Part shown: one piece after another, positions 6,819-14,262 of the stretch | Layout of the letters: every line of letters begins with the position of its first letter | How positions within the stretch are numbered: the first letter of the stretch is position 1 | From: Bacteroidota bacterium | Lineage (GTDB): Bacteria; Bacteroidota; Bacteroidia; Chitinophagales; Chitinophagaceae | Assembly (NCBI GenBank): GCA_020161535.1 | Contig: JAIUNW010000019.1 | Span: forward strand, 1-33,469 | Direction: 5' to 3' | DNA length: 33,469 nucleotides | The notes under the pieces: generated by a model | What the model saw: the letters and a program-made list of their open reading frames with translations, nothing else | The model's database searches: none | Told to the model about the DNA's origin: nothing | Position numbers and translations under genes: made by a program

Positions 6819-8768
6819 CTATTTGCTTTTTGTCTTCACGCTGATCACCCCATTTTTTCCTTTATCGCCGAATTTATCTGTGGCTGATTTACCTTTCCAT
6901 ACTTCCATGGATTCGATATTGGCAGGGGGCATTTTTTTCAGTTCTTCATAGGGCTTTTCTTTTCCGTCGACAAAAACCACTGGCGGCGGTTCGTTTTGTA
7001 AAGCAGGTTGGTTGACTACCGCCTCCGCATCCTGCAGATTTGGTTGAAACAATAACGTGTCGGATGCAATGCTAACACCCCCATTCTCAAATTCTACTTG
7101 TTTATCCCACTGCCTAAACCCGGGGTATTTTTTATCGAAAGCTGCTTTTTCAACGGGGTTTTTCAGGTCATAGGACTCTCTTTTACCATCGATGGTTTCT
7201 ACCTGCGCCGAAGACGTACCAATCGCCATGCGTCTAACATTTATAAAAGTGCGCGGTGCTGCGGGGGGCACGGGCGGGTGTATTGCTGGCGCCGCAGGTT
7301 GGGCGGATTCCGCTACAGGGGCGGGACCCGCGGGTTGGGCCGGTATCGGCGTTGGTGGCGGACCGGCCACCCCTGTCGCTGCGGGCGCTGTTGGTATTGG
7401 CGCTGCCAAACCGGGTACGGCTGGTGCAGGCGGTGCGGATGGAGCAGGTGGTGCAGGCGGAATTTCCCCATAACGGGCCGTATAGTCCGCGCGCGACGCA
7501 TTCCACTTTTCCAGCTCAATCGCTTTGACCAGTTTCCGGTTCTTGTCTTTGATAATCACAATGCATTCGCCATCATTGTTGGCAACCGACAGGATATATC
7601 CTTTCTTATTGACAATGCCATAAGGCAGGGTATCTACCAACCCGATGGCAAAAGGTTGACCAACGGCACCAACCGACAAACCAGTTGTCATAAAGTTGGG
7701 CGTCGTTGCCTGAACAGCCAGGCCGGCATTTGCTGCCTTTGCAAGATCTACTGCGGTACCGGCAACAGTACTGCCTTCTCCATTTGTTGCAGCACCTGTG
7801 AAAGTACCAACGCCTGCACCATCTGTTGCTGCGGTACCCGTTGTTGCGGGCGAAGACGGACCGGTACTAGTTGTTCCCGTCTTACTGGCAGCGGGTTGTT
7901 GCGCGAGAACGCGCTCATTACGGAAGGCCAGTAATAATATGACCAACAGCGGAATGGCAAAGCTGAATTTCAACAACTGCAGTTTTGCCGATTGTAATCG
8001 ATTCATCATGTTAATTCTGTTTTTTAATGCGGAAAAATTGAGATGGGTTCCCAAACTGAATTGTTGTTGGCCAATAACTTTCAGTAAGAGATATTGATAG
8101 GTCTTCCGGTCGACACCGTGTTTCAACACGGCTTTATCTGCAATGAATTCGAGGTTCTGCCTGATGGCGTGACGTATCAGCCAGGCAAATGGATTGTACC
8201 AGTTGAAAGCCACTAGCAACTCAGCAAAAAACATATCGATGCTATGCCGTTGCCGCACATGCACCATTTCATGGCGAATGATGTCTTTCAACTCTTCCGG
8301 ATGATGCAAATCCGGGTTTACATACACCGCATTCCCAAATGAAAAAGGAATGATATTTTGTGTTACACTATACAATTTTACATCGGCCGCTACCAACAAT
8401 TGCGAACGATTCTTCAGCCGCCGATAAGAAAAATATTGCAGCAATAATTTTGCAATCATACATATTATACCTGCAAACGCAATCCAAAGTAGAAGCTGTT
8501 CGGTTGAAATACCAGCAGGGGCCGCGGACAATTCCCCGCTCAACACGATGCGCGGTACATATTGTATGATGGCCTGTCGCTCGGGCGCTGCCTCCATCCA
8601 CCAATAAATATTCAAGAGCGGCAGAAAAAAACAAATCAATGAATACAACAACAGGTACCAACGATTCCATTGGTGAAAAGTCAGTCGGCGTAGAAATACC
8701 TGGTAGAACAAGTACACCAATGCCAAGCTGATGCTGAGCTTAATCATGTATTGCAATAGGATGGGCAT
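6819..8768 (-). CDS. M56-family (BlaR1-like) membrane metallopeptidase with plug-like C-terminus
   Basis: The 649-aa protein is a membrane-bound zinc peptidase of the BlaR1/MecR1 type, which in known systems cleaves a BlaI repressor or activates its loss. Membrane helices lie at about residues 5-25, 37-56, 90-112 and 265-285. The zinc motif HEMVH is at 166-170, followed by EFIADKAVL. Instead of a penicillin-binding sensor, the periplasmic part has a Thr/Ala/Gly-rich linker (about 290-350), a small domain, a Pro/Ala-rich linker (about 438-510), another small domain, and a C-terminus resembling a TonB-dependent receptor plug segment (NIESMEVWKGKSATDKFGD, then NGVISVKTK). The linkers have higher GC than the rest. 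It follows the BlaI gene by 28 bp and shares its operators. The inducer is unknown. Confidence 0.9.
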   Translation of the reverse strand: MPILLQYMIKLSISLALVYLFYQVFLRRLTFHQWNRWYLLLYSLICFFLPLLNIYWWMEAAPERQAIIQYVPRIVLSGELSAAPAGISTEQLLLWIAFAGIICMIAKLLLQYFSYRRLKNRSQLLVAADVKLYSVTQNIIPFSFGNAVYVNPDLHHPEELKDIIRHEMVHVRQRHSIDMFFAELLVAFNWYNPFAWLIRHAIRQNLEFIADKAVLKHGVDRKTYQYLLLKVIGQQQFSLGTHLNFSALKNRINMMNRLQSAKLQLLKFSFAIPLLVILLLAFRNERVLAQQPAASKTGTTSTGPSSPATTGTAATDGAGVGTFTGAATNGEGSTVAGTAVDLAKAANAGLAVQATTPNFMTTGLSVGAVGQPFAIGLVDTLPYGIVNKKGYILSVANNDGECIVIIKDKNRKLVKAIELEKWNASRADYTARYGEIPPAPPAPSAPPAPAVPGLAAPIPTAPAATGVAGPPPTPIPAQPAGPAPVAESAQPAAPAIHPPVPPAAPRTFINVRRMAIGTSSAQVETIDGKRESYDLKNPVEKAAFDKKYPGFRQWDKQVEFENGGVSIASDTLLFQPNLQDAEAVVNQPALQNEPPPVVFVDGKEKPYEELKKMPPANIESMEVWKGKSATDKFGDKGKNGVISVKTKSK

Positions 8769-8796
8769 ATTCGCGGTTTTGAGCTTGTAGATATCA

Positions 8797-9153
8797 CTAT
8801 TTTTTTTCTATCAGGCGGATGATCTCTTCCAGTTCGTCTTTGCTGAGTTTTTTCTCGCTCACAAAAAAGTTCACCAGCTCCTTATAAGAATCATCAAAAT
8901 AGGTTTTGATAAACTGCCCCATGAAGCGCTTCTTGTAATCATCTTCGGTTATGGATGGCCGGTATAAATACATATTCCCCAACAACCGGCTGCTGATATA
9001 GCCCTTCTTCTCCAGGTTCTTGACGGTCGAAGCCAGGGTAGTATAAGGTGGCACCGGTTCACGCAATTGTTCCAGGATCGACTTAACATTGGCTTCCTGC
9101 AAATCCCAAAGGGCTTGCAAGGCTTGTTCTTCGGCTACGCTGAGCTTTTCCAT
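8797..9153 (-). CDS. BlaI/MecI/CopY-family transcriptional repressor
   Basis: The 118-aa protein has the winged-helix fold of the penicillinase repressor family. It opens with LSVAEEQALQALWDL, followed by a recognition region (PPYTTLASTVKNLEKKGYI) and a C-terminal dimerisation helix (EDDYKKRFMGQFIKTYFDDSYKELV in two parts). Its length matches the family (about 120 aa). The ATG at 9153 is immediately downstream of two dyads that fit a self-regulating operator. The next gene in the operon is the M56 peptidase, the usual partner that relieves repression. Target genes beyond this operon are unknown; similar operators would have to be searched genome-wide. Confidence 0.93.
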   Translation of the reverse strand: MEKLSVAEEQALQALWDLQEANVKSILEQLREPVPPYTTLASTVKNLEKKGYISSRLLGNMYLYRPSITEDDYKKRFMGQFIKTYFDDSYKELVNFFVSEKKLSKDELEEIIRLIEKK

Positions 9154-9155
9154 AT

Positions 9156-9191
9156 CTACGAACTTTTCGTAAATCTACGAAATAATCGTAG
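9156..9191. promoter_or_regulatory. Paired dyad operators upstream of the BlaI gene
   Basis: Two inverted repeats sit side by side: TACGAA-CTT-TTCGTA at 9157-9171 and CTACGA-AATAA-TCGTAG at 9175-9191. Both arms are perfect. They begin 3 bp upstream of the BlaI start codon (9153), where an autoregulatory BlaI site is expected. Their TACGA/TCGTA half-sites are reminiscent of the TACA/TGTA half-sites known for BlaI and MecI. Confidence 0.7.
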
Positions 9192-9263
9192 TTGTGGCCA
9201 AATCTTTTTTGTTAAACGGGATTAAATCTATGATTTAGCAGGCCCGCAGCGTAATTTTAATGC

Positions 9264-9782
9264 ATGAAATCGATCCGCCACTTGTTGACCTGCCTCGCGC
9301 TTGCTGGTGCCTGCCTGCTGCTGGCCGCCCCCGCTGTTGCCCAGAAAACAGATAGCACCCCGCCGCCTTTCAAACGTTTCCCCACCGTACCGCCTTTTGA
9401 ATTGCTGGGACTCGATAACCAAAAGATCAACCGGGAGTCGCTGGCTAAACGCGCAGGTACCCTGATTATTTATTTTAGTCCCGATTGTCACCATTGCCAA
9501 CAGCAGATGGATTGGCTCAAAGAAAAACTCTCTTCCTTCGACAAATACAACCTCGTGCTGGCCACCTACCAGCCCATGGAAGAACTGCAAGGTTTTTACG
9601 ACAAATACAAAATGGCTTCCTGGAAAAATCTCTACATCGGCCGCGACGAAAAATTCTTCCTGCCCCCCTATTTCAAAATCAATAACCTCCCCTTCCTGGC
9701 GCTCTACGACAAAAACGGCAACCTGCTCACGAGCTTTGAAGGCACCACAGAAATAGCAAAGGTGCTCCAGGGTTTTAAATGA
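9264..9782 (+). CDS. Secreted thioredoxin-fold (redoxin/TlpA-like) protein
   Basis: The 172-aa protein has a signal peptide (residues 1-27, hydrophobic core LLTCLALAGACLLLAAPAVA, cleavage near AVAQ) and a thioredoxin-like domain. The active-site pair is C75-H-H-C78 in FSPDCHHCQQQ. The domain continues with the characteristic beta strand and the cis-proline region (INNLPFLALYDKNGN). The CHHC motif at the start of the first helix suggests disulfide exchange in the periplasm rather than peroxidase activity. It is short compared with full TlpA proteins and lacks the N-terminal extension domain found in many Bacteroidota members. It is transcribed away from the BlaI operon and ends just before the repeat-filled spacer. 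The substrate is unknown. Confidence 0.85.
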   Translation: MKSIRHLLTCLALAGACLLLAAPAVAQKTDSTPPPFKRFPTVPPFELLGLDNQKINRESLAKRAGTLIIYFSPDCHHCQQQMDWLKEKLSSFDKYNLVLATYQPMEELQGFYDKYKMASWKNLYIGRDEKFFLPPYFKINNLPFLALYDKNGNLLTSFEGTTEIAKVLQGFK

Positions 9783-10280
9783 GCCCAAAGAAGCCGTTTG
9801 TTTAAGGTTTAAAGTCTACAGTTTAAGGTTGCTACCGCATGTGTAGTATACTTTTGTGTAGGTAAACAAGCTGTTTAAAGTAGCTACCGCATGCGTAGTA
9901 CACTTTTATATTGGCAGAGTGGAGCAACCGCTAAGTGAAGTAAGGGCGAGGTGAAGCGCATGTTATTTGAAGTATTGGCGATTTGGAGCAAAAACAGGGT
10001 GAAGGAAAGCCAATGTGATACCAGCGCAATGTGATACAAAAGCGAAGTTGAGCAAAGCCACGGTGAAGCATCGGCGATTTGAAGCGTATATATTTGGCGC
10101 ATGGGCGATTTAAATCAATAGCAATTTGAAAAAATTGGTATTTGCATAATTGCTAGTTGCCATACAAAATAAATCTCGCACGCGGCAGCAACCTTAAACT
10201 GTAGACTTTAAACATTAAACATTGAGCCCCTCGCGAACTTTCGAATTATTTATATTTGTGGCTCAATAAAAATCCCTTTC
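9783..10280. repeat. Repeat-filled spacer before malate dehydrogenase
   Basis: No gene is seen in this 498-bp spacer. It contains an inverted relative of the 57-bp unit (9800-9840) and a second partial one (9873-9894). A 27-bp direct repeat with about four mismatches occurs at 9829-9855 and 9881-9907, sharing the core GCTACCGCAT. A series of degenerate 15-17 bp units runs from about 9913 to 10150, and a solitary direct copy of the 57-bp unit lies at 10178-10221. A promoter-like TATATTTG at 10251-10258 precedes the malate dehydrogenase start by 22 bp. Confidence 0.7.
10251..10258 (+). promoter_or_regulatory. Bacteroidota-type -7 box of malate dehydrogenase
   Basis: TATATTTG matches the TAnnTTTG consensus and lies 22 bp upstream of the start codon at 10281. 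No convincing TTG element is seen at the usual distance upstream. Confidence 0.5.
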
Positions 10281-11210
10281 ATGAAAGTTACTGTGGTTGG
10301 CGCCGGTGCCGTTGGAGCAACCTGTGCCGATAATATTGCCCGGAAAGAACTTTGCCAGGAATTGGTACTGCTCGACATCAAAGAAGGTTTGGCCGAAGGT
10401 AAAGCGCAAGATATGATGCAGACCGCTGCACTGCTTGGCTTTGACACTCGCATCACTGGCTCTACCAACGACTACAGCAAAACGGCCGGCAGCCAGGTGG
10501 TGGTCATCACCTCCGGTATTCCCCGTAAACCAGGCATGACCCGCGAAGAACTGATCGGTACCAATGCCGGTATTGTGCGCGGCGTTTGCGAAAATATCCT
10601 CGCCCATTCGCCCGAAGCCATCATTATTGTGATCAGCAATCCGATGGACACCATGACCCAACTCGCCTATACCGCTACCAAACTGCCTAAAAACCGCATC
10701 ATCGGTATGGGTGGCGCACTTGATAGCGCCCGCTTCAAATACCAACTCAGCCAGCGCCTGCAATGCTCGCCCGGCGATTTGAATGCCCTGGTAGTCGGCG
10801 GACATGGAGACACCACCATGATCCCCCTCATTCGCCACGCCACCTGGAATTCAAGTCCCGTTAGCCGCTACCTAAACAAGGCCGAACAAGACCAGGTTGT
10901 TGCCGATACCATGGTAGGCGGTGCTACCCTCACCAAACTGATCGGTACCTCGGCCTGGTATGCCCCCGGTGCCGCCGGTGCAGCCATGGTAGAAGCCATC
11001 GTTCGCGATGAGAAAAAACTCTTCTCCTGCTGCGTACCGCTCAACGGCGAATACGGTCAATCTGATATTTGTATCGGTGTACCGGTGGTAATCGGTAAAA
11101 ACGGCTGGGAAAAAATTGTCGAGTTCGAACTGACTGCCGACGAAAAAGCCCTGTTTAGCAAGAGTGCCGATGCCGTTAGAAGCATGAACGAAGTACTCAA
11201 AACATTGTAA
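10281..11210 (+). CDS. mdh: Malate dehydrogenase (NAD-dependent)
   Basis: The 309-aa enzyme oxidises malate to oxaloacetate with NAD+ in the citric acid cycle. It belongs to the lactate/malate dehydrogenase family of the bacterial, LDH-like type. The NAD-binding motif GAGAVG is at 7-12, with D32 (LLDI) favouring NAD over NADP. The substrate loop PRKPGMTREE carries R82 and R88, as in malate rather than lactate dehydrogenases. N120 (ISNPMD), R151 (LDSARF) and the catalytic H175 (VVGGHGDTT) are present. Its length is normal for the family. A strong hairpin terminator follows at 11229. It stands alone, with no other cycle gene next to it. Confidence 0.95.
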   Translation: MKVTVVGAGAVGATCADNIARKELCQELVLLDIKEGLAEGKAQDMMQTAALLGFDTRITGSTNDYSKTAGSQVVVITSGIPRKPGMTREELIGTNAGIVRGVCENILAHSPEAIIIVISNPMDTMTQLAYTATKLPKNRIIGMGGALDSARFKYQLSQRLQCSPGDLNALVVGGHGDTTMIPLIRHATWNSSPVSRYLNKAEQDQVVADTMVGGATLTKLIGTSAWYAPGAAGAAMVEAIVRDEKKLFSCCVPLNGEYGQSDICIGVPVVIGKNGWEKIVEFELTADEKALFSKSADAVRSMNEVLKTL

Positions 11211-11228
11211 TTCTTTTACATACAGTCT

Positions 11229-11256
11229 TAAAAGCCGGGGTTAACCCCGGCTTTTA
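11229..11256. terminator. Terminator hairpin after malate dehydrogenase
   Basis: A perfect 12-bp stem TAAAAGCCGGGG pairs with CCCCGGCTTTTA around a TTAA loop, 18 bp after the malate dehydrogenase stop. The A and T flanks make it usable on both strands. Confidence 0.9.
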
Positions 11257-11404
11257 TACAAGAAATTCAAAAAAAAAGGCCGGCTGCTTTTACTTTCAAT
11301 GTTTGTCTATTAGATTTGTGACTACTCCTCCAAGGCCTATTTAAAGCAGCTACTTTCCCTGTCCCGCGAAGGCCTATTCTGAAACCTATACAAACAGTTC
11401 CTTT

Positions 11405-11977
11405 ATGATCAAGCCCTTGCTCGTTGCGGCTACTTTGTTGCTTGGTAGTCAATTGTCAGCCCAGGAGCCCGAATTGCCCGCACAGCGCGATCCGCTTCGC
11501 AACCTGGCCATTAACCCAAATGATAACAACCGGATCAACCCCGATAAAAATTTGCGGATCAATCCAAAACAAAACTGGAACATCAATCCGCTGTTGAACG
11601 ACAAAATCAATCCGGCCAAAAATAAATTGCTCGACCCAAAGATCAACAAGGAGTTCAGCCCCATCGCCAACCATTCCATCAACCCCATGTTCAATTTCAC
11701 CCTGCATCCCCTGAGCAATAACCAGTGGACAGGTCAGTACATCTTCAACAAAGATGGCCAGATGGTGGGTTACCTGGTGGATGCCACCCAGTTCATCAAA
11801 CTGGACTTTGACCAAAAAGGAAACTGGAAAGGTTACCTGGTTAAAACTAGCACCAACACTTATTTGTACTACAACCTGCAGGACGAATGGACCAAGGGTT
11901 TCTATTGCGAAGACTCGATGGTGGGTTATAACATCTTCGACGGACAAGCAGAGTGGACAGGCCTGTACGCAAAATAA
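11405..11977 (+). CDS. Secreted protein with ten octapeptide INPxxNxx repeats
   Basis: The 190-aa protein has a signal peptide (residues 1-20, ending LSAQ). An uninterrupted run of ten eight-residue units spans residues 28-107. Every unit has Pro at position 3 and Asn at position 6; the best units read INPxxNxx (for example INPDKNLR, INPKQNWN). The remaining part (about 108-190) is a Trp/Tyr/Gly-rich domain with repeated elements such as NQWTGQYIF, GNWKGYLV and AEWTGLY, suggesting a small beta structure of MORN-like type. The function is unknown. A fixed octad with invariant Pro and Asn suggests a regular solenoid or extended fibre. A TAGATTTG box (11311-11318) lies in its upstream region. 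It converges on the glycosyltransferase gene. Confidence 0.8.
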   Translation: MIKPLLVAATLLLGSQLSAQEPELPAQRDPLRNLAINPNDNNRINPDKNLRINPKQNWNINPLLNDKINPAKNKLLDPKINKEFSPIANHSINPMFNFTLHPLSNNQWTGQYIFNKDGQMVGYLVDATQFIKLDFDQKGNWKGYLVKTSTNTYLYYNLQDEWTKGFYCEDSMVGYNIFDGQAEWTGLYAK

Positions 11978-12018
11978 ACCAACCGCGTTTGGTATTATAA
12001 ATCATCCGCATTCTTGGA

Positions 12019-13026
12019 TTACTTCGACTGCAACCATTGCCGGGTGTTGGTTACCACCTGTTGCAGGGAAATATCCTGCATACATTTAAAATGTTTCTTG
12101 GGACAAGCATCATAGCCAATCTTTGAACAAGGGCGACAGCCCAAGCCATTTACTTCTATCAATTCATACGGTTGCACCTGGTTGAAACTGGTGCGGCCAT
12201 AATATGGATACATCCCAAAAGCCGGCACTGTATTTCCCCAAATGGAAATAATGGGCTTTTTGAATGCGGCAGCAATATGCATCAGACCGGTATCGTGCGT
12301 AATAATAAGTTTGGCTCGTCGCACCAGGTCGGCCGATTCATTCAAATTGAACTTGCCACAGGCATTGTAAATTTTGATGGGATCAAGCGCGGCCAGTTCT
12401 TCCCCGTTGGCTTTGTCTTCGGGACCACCCAATAATACCAGGGGATGATCGATCAGGGTCACCAGCTCTTTCAGCTTCTCCATCGGCAAACGCTTGGTGG
12501 CATGCGCGGCACCAATCACAATACCGATATACCCGAAATGATGTGCTGCCGGAATATCCTGTTGCCCAACAACATCTTTCTCGGGAATAAAATAATCGAG
12601 TCCGCCGCCATCAGCCTGCACCCCCAAGGGCTTCACCGTTGCCATATAGCGGTCAACTATATGTTCTTTCGGCAGCAAATTGATCTTGAAATTGGTCAGC
12701 AACCATTTCTGGATATTCAGTTTATTGAAGCTGGCCGATTTGCATTTCAGCGCCTTCTTCACCCGCAAACTCCGCAGGTTGTGGTGTAGGTCGACAACAA
12801 AATCAAAGTTTTCTTTTTTCAGCGTTGCTATGATGGCATCGAGATCGTTGTCGAGGGTATGCAGTTTGTCGATATAAGGATTGGCTTCCAGCACTGCAGC
12901 GAAAGATTTCTTTGTCAGGAAATGCAATTCAGTATCGGGCAACTGCTGTTTCGCTGCGCGGATAACGGGTGTCGTTAACACAATGTCACCGATCGACGAA
13001 AATCGTATGATCAGCAGTTTTTTCAT
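12019..13026 (-). CDS. Glycosyltransferase family 9 (heptosyltransferase-like)
   Basis: The 335-aa enzyme belongs to the ADP-heptose:LPS heptosyltransferase family (GT9), which adds sugars to the lipopolysaccharide core on the cytoplasmic side of the inner membrane. The N-terminal SSIGDIVLTTP (10-20), the GAAHATKRLP segment (182-191) and the donor-binding HDTGLMHIAAA (254-264) are all typical. The start ATG (13026) overlaps the stop of the upstream MFS gene by 4 bp (ATGA), indicating translational coupling. It is the last gene of the minus-strand transport operon. The exact sugar and acceptor cannot be assigned. It might also act on another surface glycan. Confidence 0.9.
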   Translation of the reverse strand: MKKLLIIRFSSIGDIVLTTPVIRAAKQQLPDTELHFLTKKSFAAVLEANPYIDKLHTLDNDLDAIIATLKKENFDFVVDLHHNLRSLRVKKALKCKSASFNKLNIQKWLLTNFKINLLPKEHIVDRYMATVKPLGVQADGGGLDYFIPEKDVVGQQDIPAAHHFGYIGIVIGAAHATKRLPMEKLKELVTLIDHPLVLLGGPEDKANGEELAALDPIKIYNACGKFNLNESADLVRRAKLIITHDTGLMHIAAAFKKPIISIWGNTVPAFGMYPYYGRTSFNQVQPYELIEVNGLGCRPCSKIGYDACPKKHFKCMQDISLQQVVTNTRQWLQSK

Positions 13027-14252
13027 GCTTCCATATAATTGAGGTCTTTCCCGAAAGTTTCGTCGCTAGCGGCCGCCGCTACAATGGCAATCAACATACA
13101 AACAATGGCGGTAATGATGGCACTGCCAATATATCCCTGGCTTGCCTGCAAGGCGGTGAACAATATCGTAATCGGGTTCAGTGAACCCCGCACCATATTG
13201 GGTACCGTGGTTGCCGAAGTTGCTCGAAGATTGGTGCCAAATTGTTCGGCCGCTACGGTGACGAATATGGCCCAGAAGCCAATGCCAAATCCAAGCAGGG
13301 CACAGGCCCAGTACACTTCGGTTGCACTCGCTCCATGCAAATTGAAAAACCAAATCATGGCAATGATGGTAATGCCATAAAAAATATACAAGGCTTTTTT
13401 TCTGCTGCGCAGCCATTGGCTCACCAAACCGCTCATGATATCACCGAGCGACAAACCAACATAGGCAAACATCACCGACTTACCGGGATCAACCACCCCC
13501 ATCACATTCATCTTCTCCGCAAATTCTTTGCTGAAACTAATTAATATCCCAATGACAAACCAGGTGGGTAATCCAATTAATATGGCCAGCAGGTATTTCT
13601 TAAATCGTTTTTTGTTGTTGAAGAACATCCAGAAATTACCCTTCTGTACATTGGCTTTTTTGGCCGATTCAAACATCCCCGATTCAGCCACTTTGATGCG
13701 CAGGAACAGCAACAGAAATCCGAGTCCGCCGCCAATAAAATAACAAGTACGCCAATGAAAATTTTCTTTGATGATAAAAGCGACCACAGCACCGCTCAAG
13801 CCGATGCCGGCCACCAGCGAGGTGCCCACACCTCTTTTGTCTTTGGGCAGCAGTTCGCTCACCAATGTAATGCCTGCACCAAGTTCACCCGCCAGCCCGA
13901 TGCCCGATATAAAACGCACCAGCGCATACTGATCGGTGTTAGTAACAAAACCGTTGGCAATATTGCCCAGAGAATATAAAATGATGGAAGCAAACAATAC
14001 ACTTAACCGACCCTTTTTGTCGGCCAGTACGCCCCATAAAATACCGCCTACCAGCAGGCCCAGCATTTGTACATTGATGATAAACAATCCTTCGTTCTTG
14101 ATTCCTTCCGCCGACAGGCCCAGGTCTTTCAAACTTTCAACCCGAATGATGCTGAACATCAGCAGGTCGTAGATGTCGACAAAATAACCCAGCGCAGCAA
14201 CGATGACCGCGATATTGAAATAATGATTTTTGGTAGCAAGCGGTTCATTCAT
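13023..14252 (-). CDS. MFS transporter
   Basis: The protein is about 409 aa from the ATG at 14252, beginning MNEPLATKNHYFNIAV; a longer frame to 14306 would overlap the DedA gene and is less likely. It has 12 predicted membrane helices and the MFS loop motif between helices 2 and 3 (GVLADKKGRLSVLF), with an R-rich equivalent in the second half (SQWLRSRKKALYIFYG). Its pattern resembles metabolite:H+ symporters of the sugar or organic-acid type (VDIYDLLMFSIIRVESL in helix 1). The substrate is unknown. It lies 10 bp after the DedA gene and overlaps the glycosyltransferase start, so it belongs to the same transcript. Confidence 0.88.
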   Translation of the reverse strand: MNEPLATKNHYFNIAVIVAALGYFVDIYDLLMFSIIRVESLKDLGLSAEGIKNEGLFIINVQMLGLLVGGILWGVLADKKGRLSVLFASIILYSLGNIANGFVTNTDQYALVRFISGIGLAGELGAGITLVSELLPKDKRGVGTSLVAGIGLSGAVVAFIIKENFHWRTCYFIGGGLGFLLLFLRIKVAESGMFESAKKANVQKGNFWMFFNNKKRFKKYLLAILIGLPTWFVIGILISFSKEFAEKMNVMGVVDPGKSVMFAYVGLSLGDIMSGLVSQWLRSRKKALYIFYGITIIAMIWFFNLHGASATEVYWACALLGFGIGFWAIFVTVAAEQFGTNLRATSATTVPNMVRGSLNPITILFTALQASQGYIGSAIITAIVCMLIAIVAAAASDETFGKDLNYMEA

Positions 14253-14262
14253 GTGCAGGCAA

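Noticed and set aside
7098..7934. Long open frame on the plus strand (278 aa)
   Set aside because: It lies opposite the M56 peptidase, where GC-rich Pro/Ala linkers leave the reverse strand open; the translation is Arg/Cys/Trp-rich and low in normal composition.
9228..9788. Minus-strand frame of 186 aa over the thioredoxin-like gene
   Set aside because: It is an antisense shadow of a gene with clear signal peptide and CxxC motif; its residues show no domain.
10263..10838. Minus-strand frame of 191 aa over malate dehydrogenase
   Set aside because: Antisense to a gene with all catalytic residues intact; the frame has no recognisable motif.
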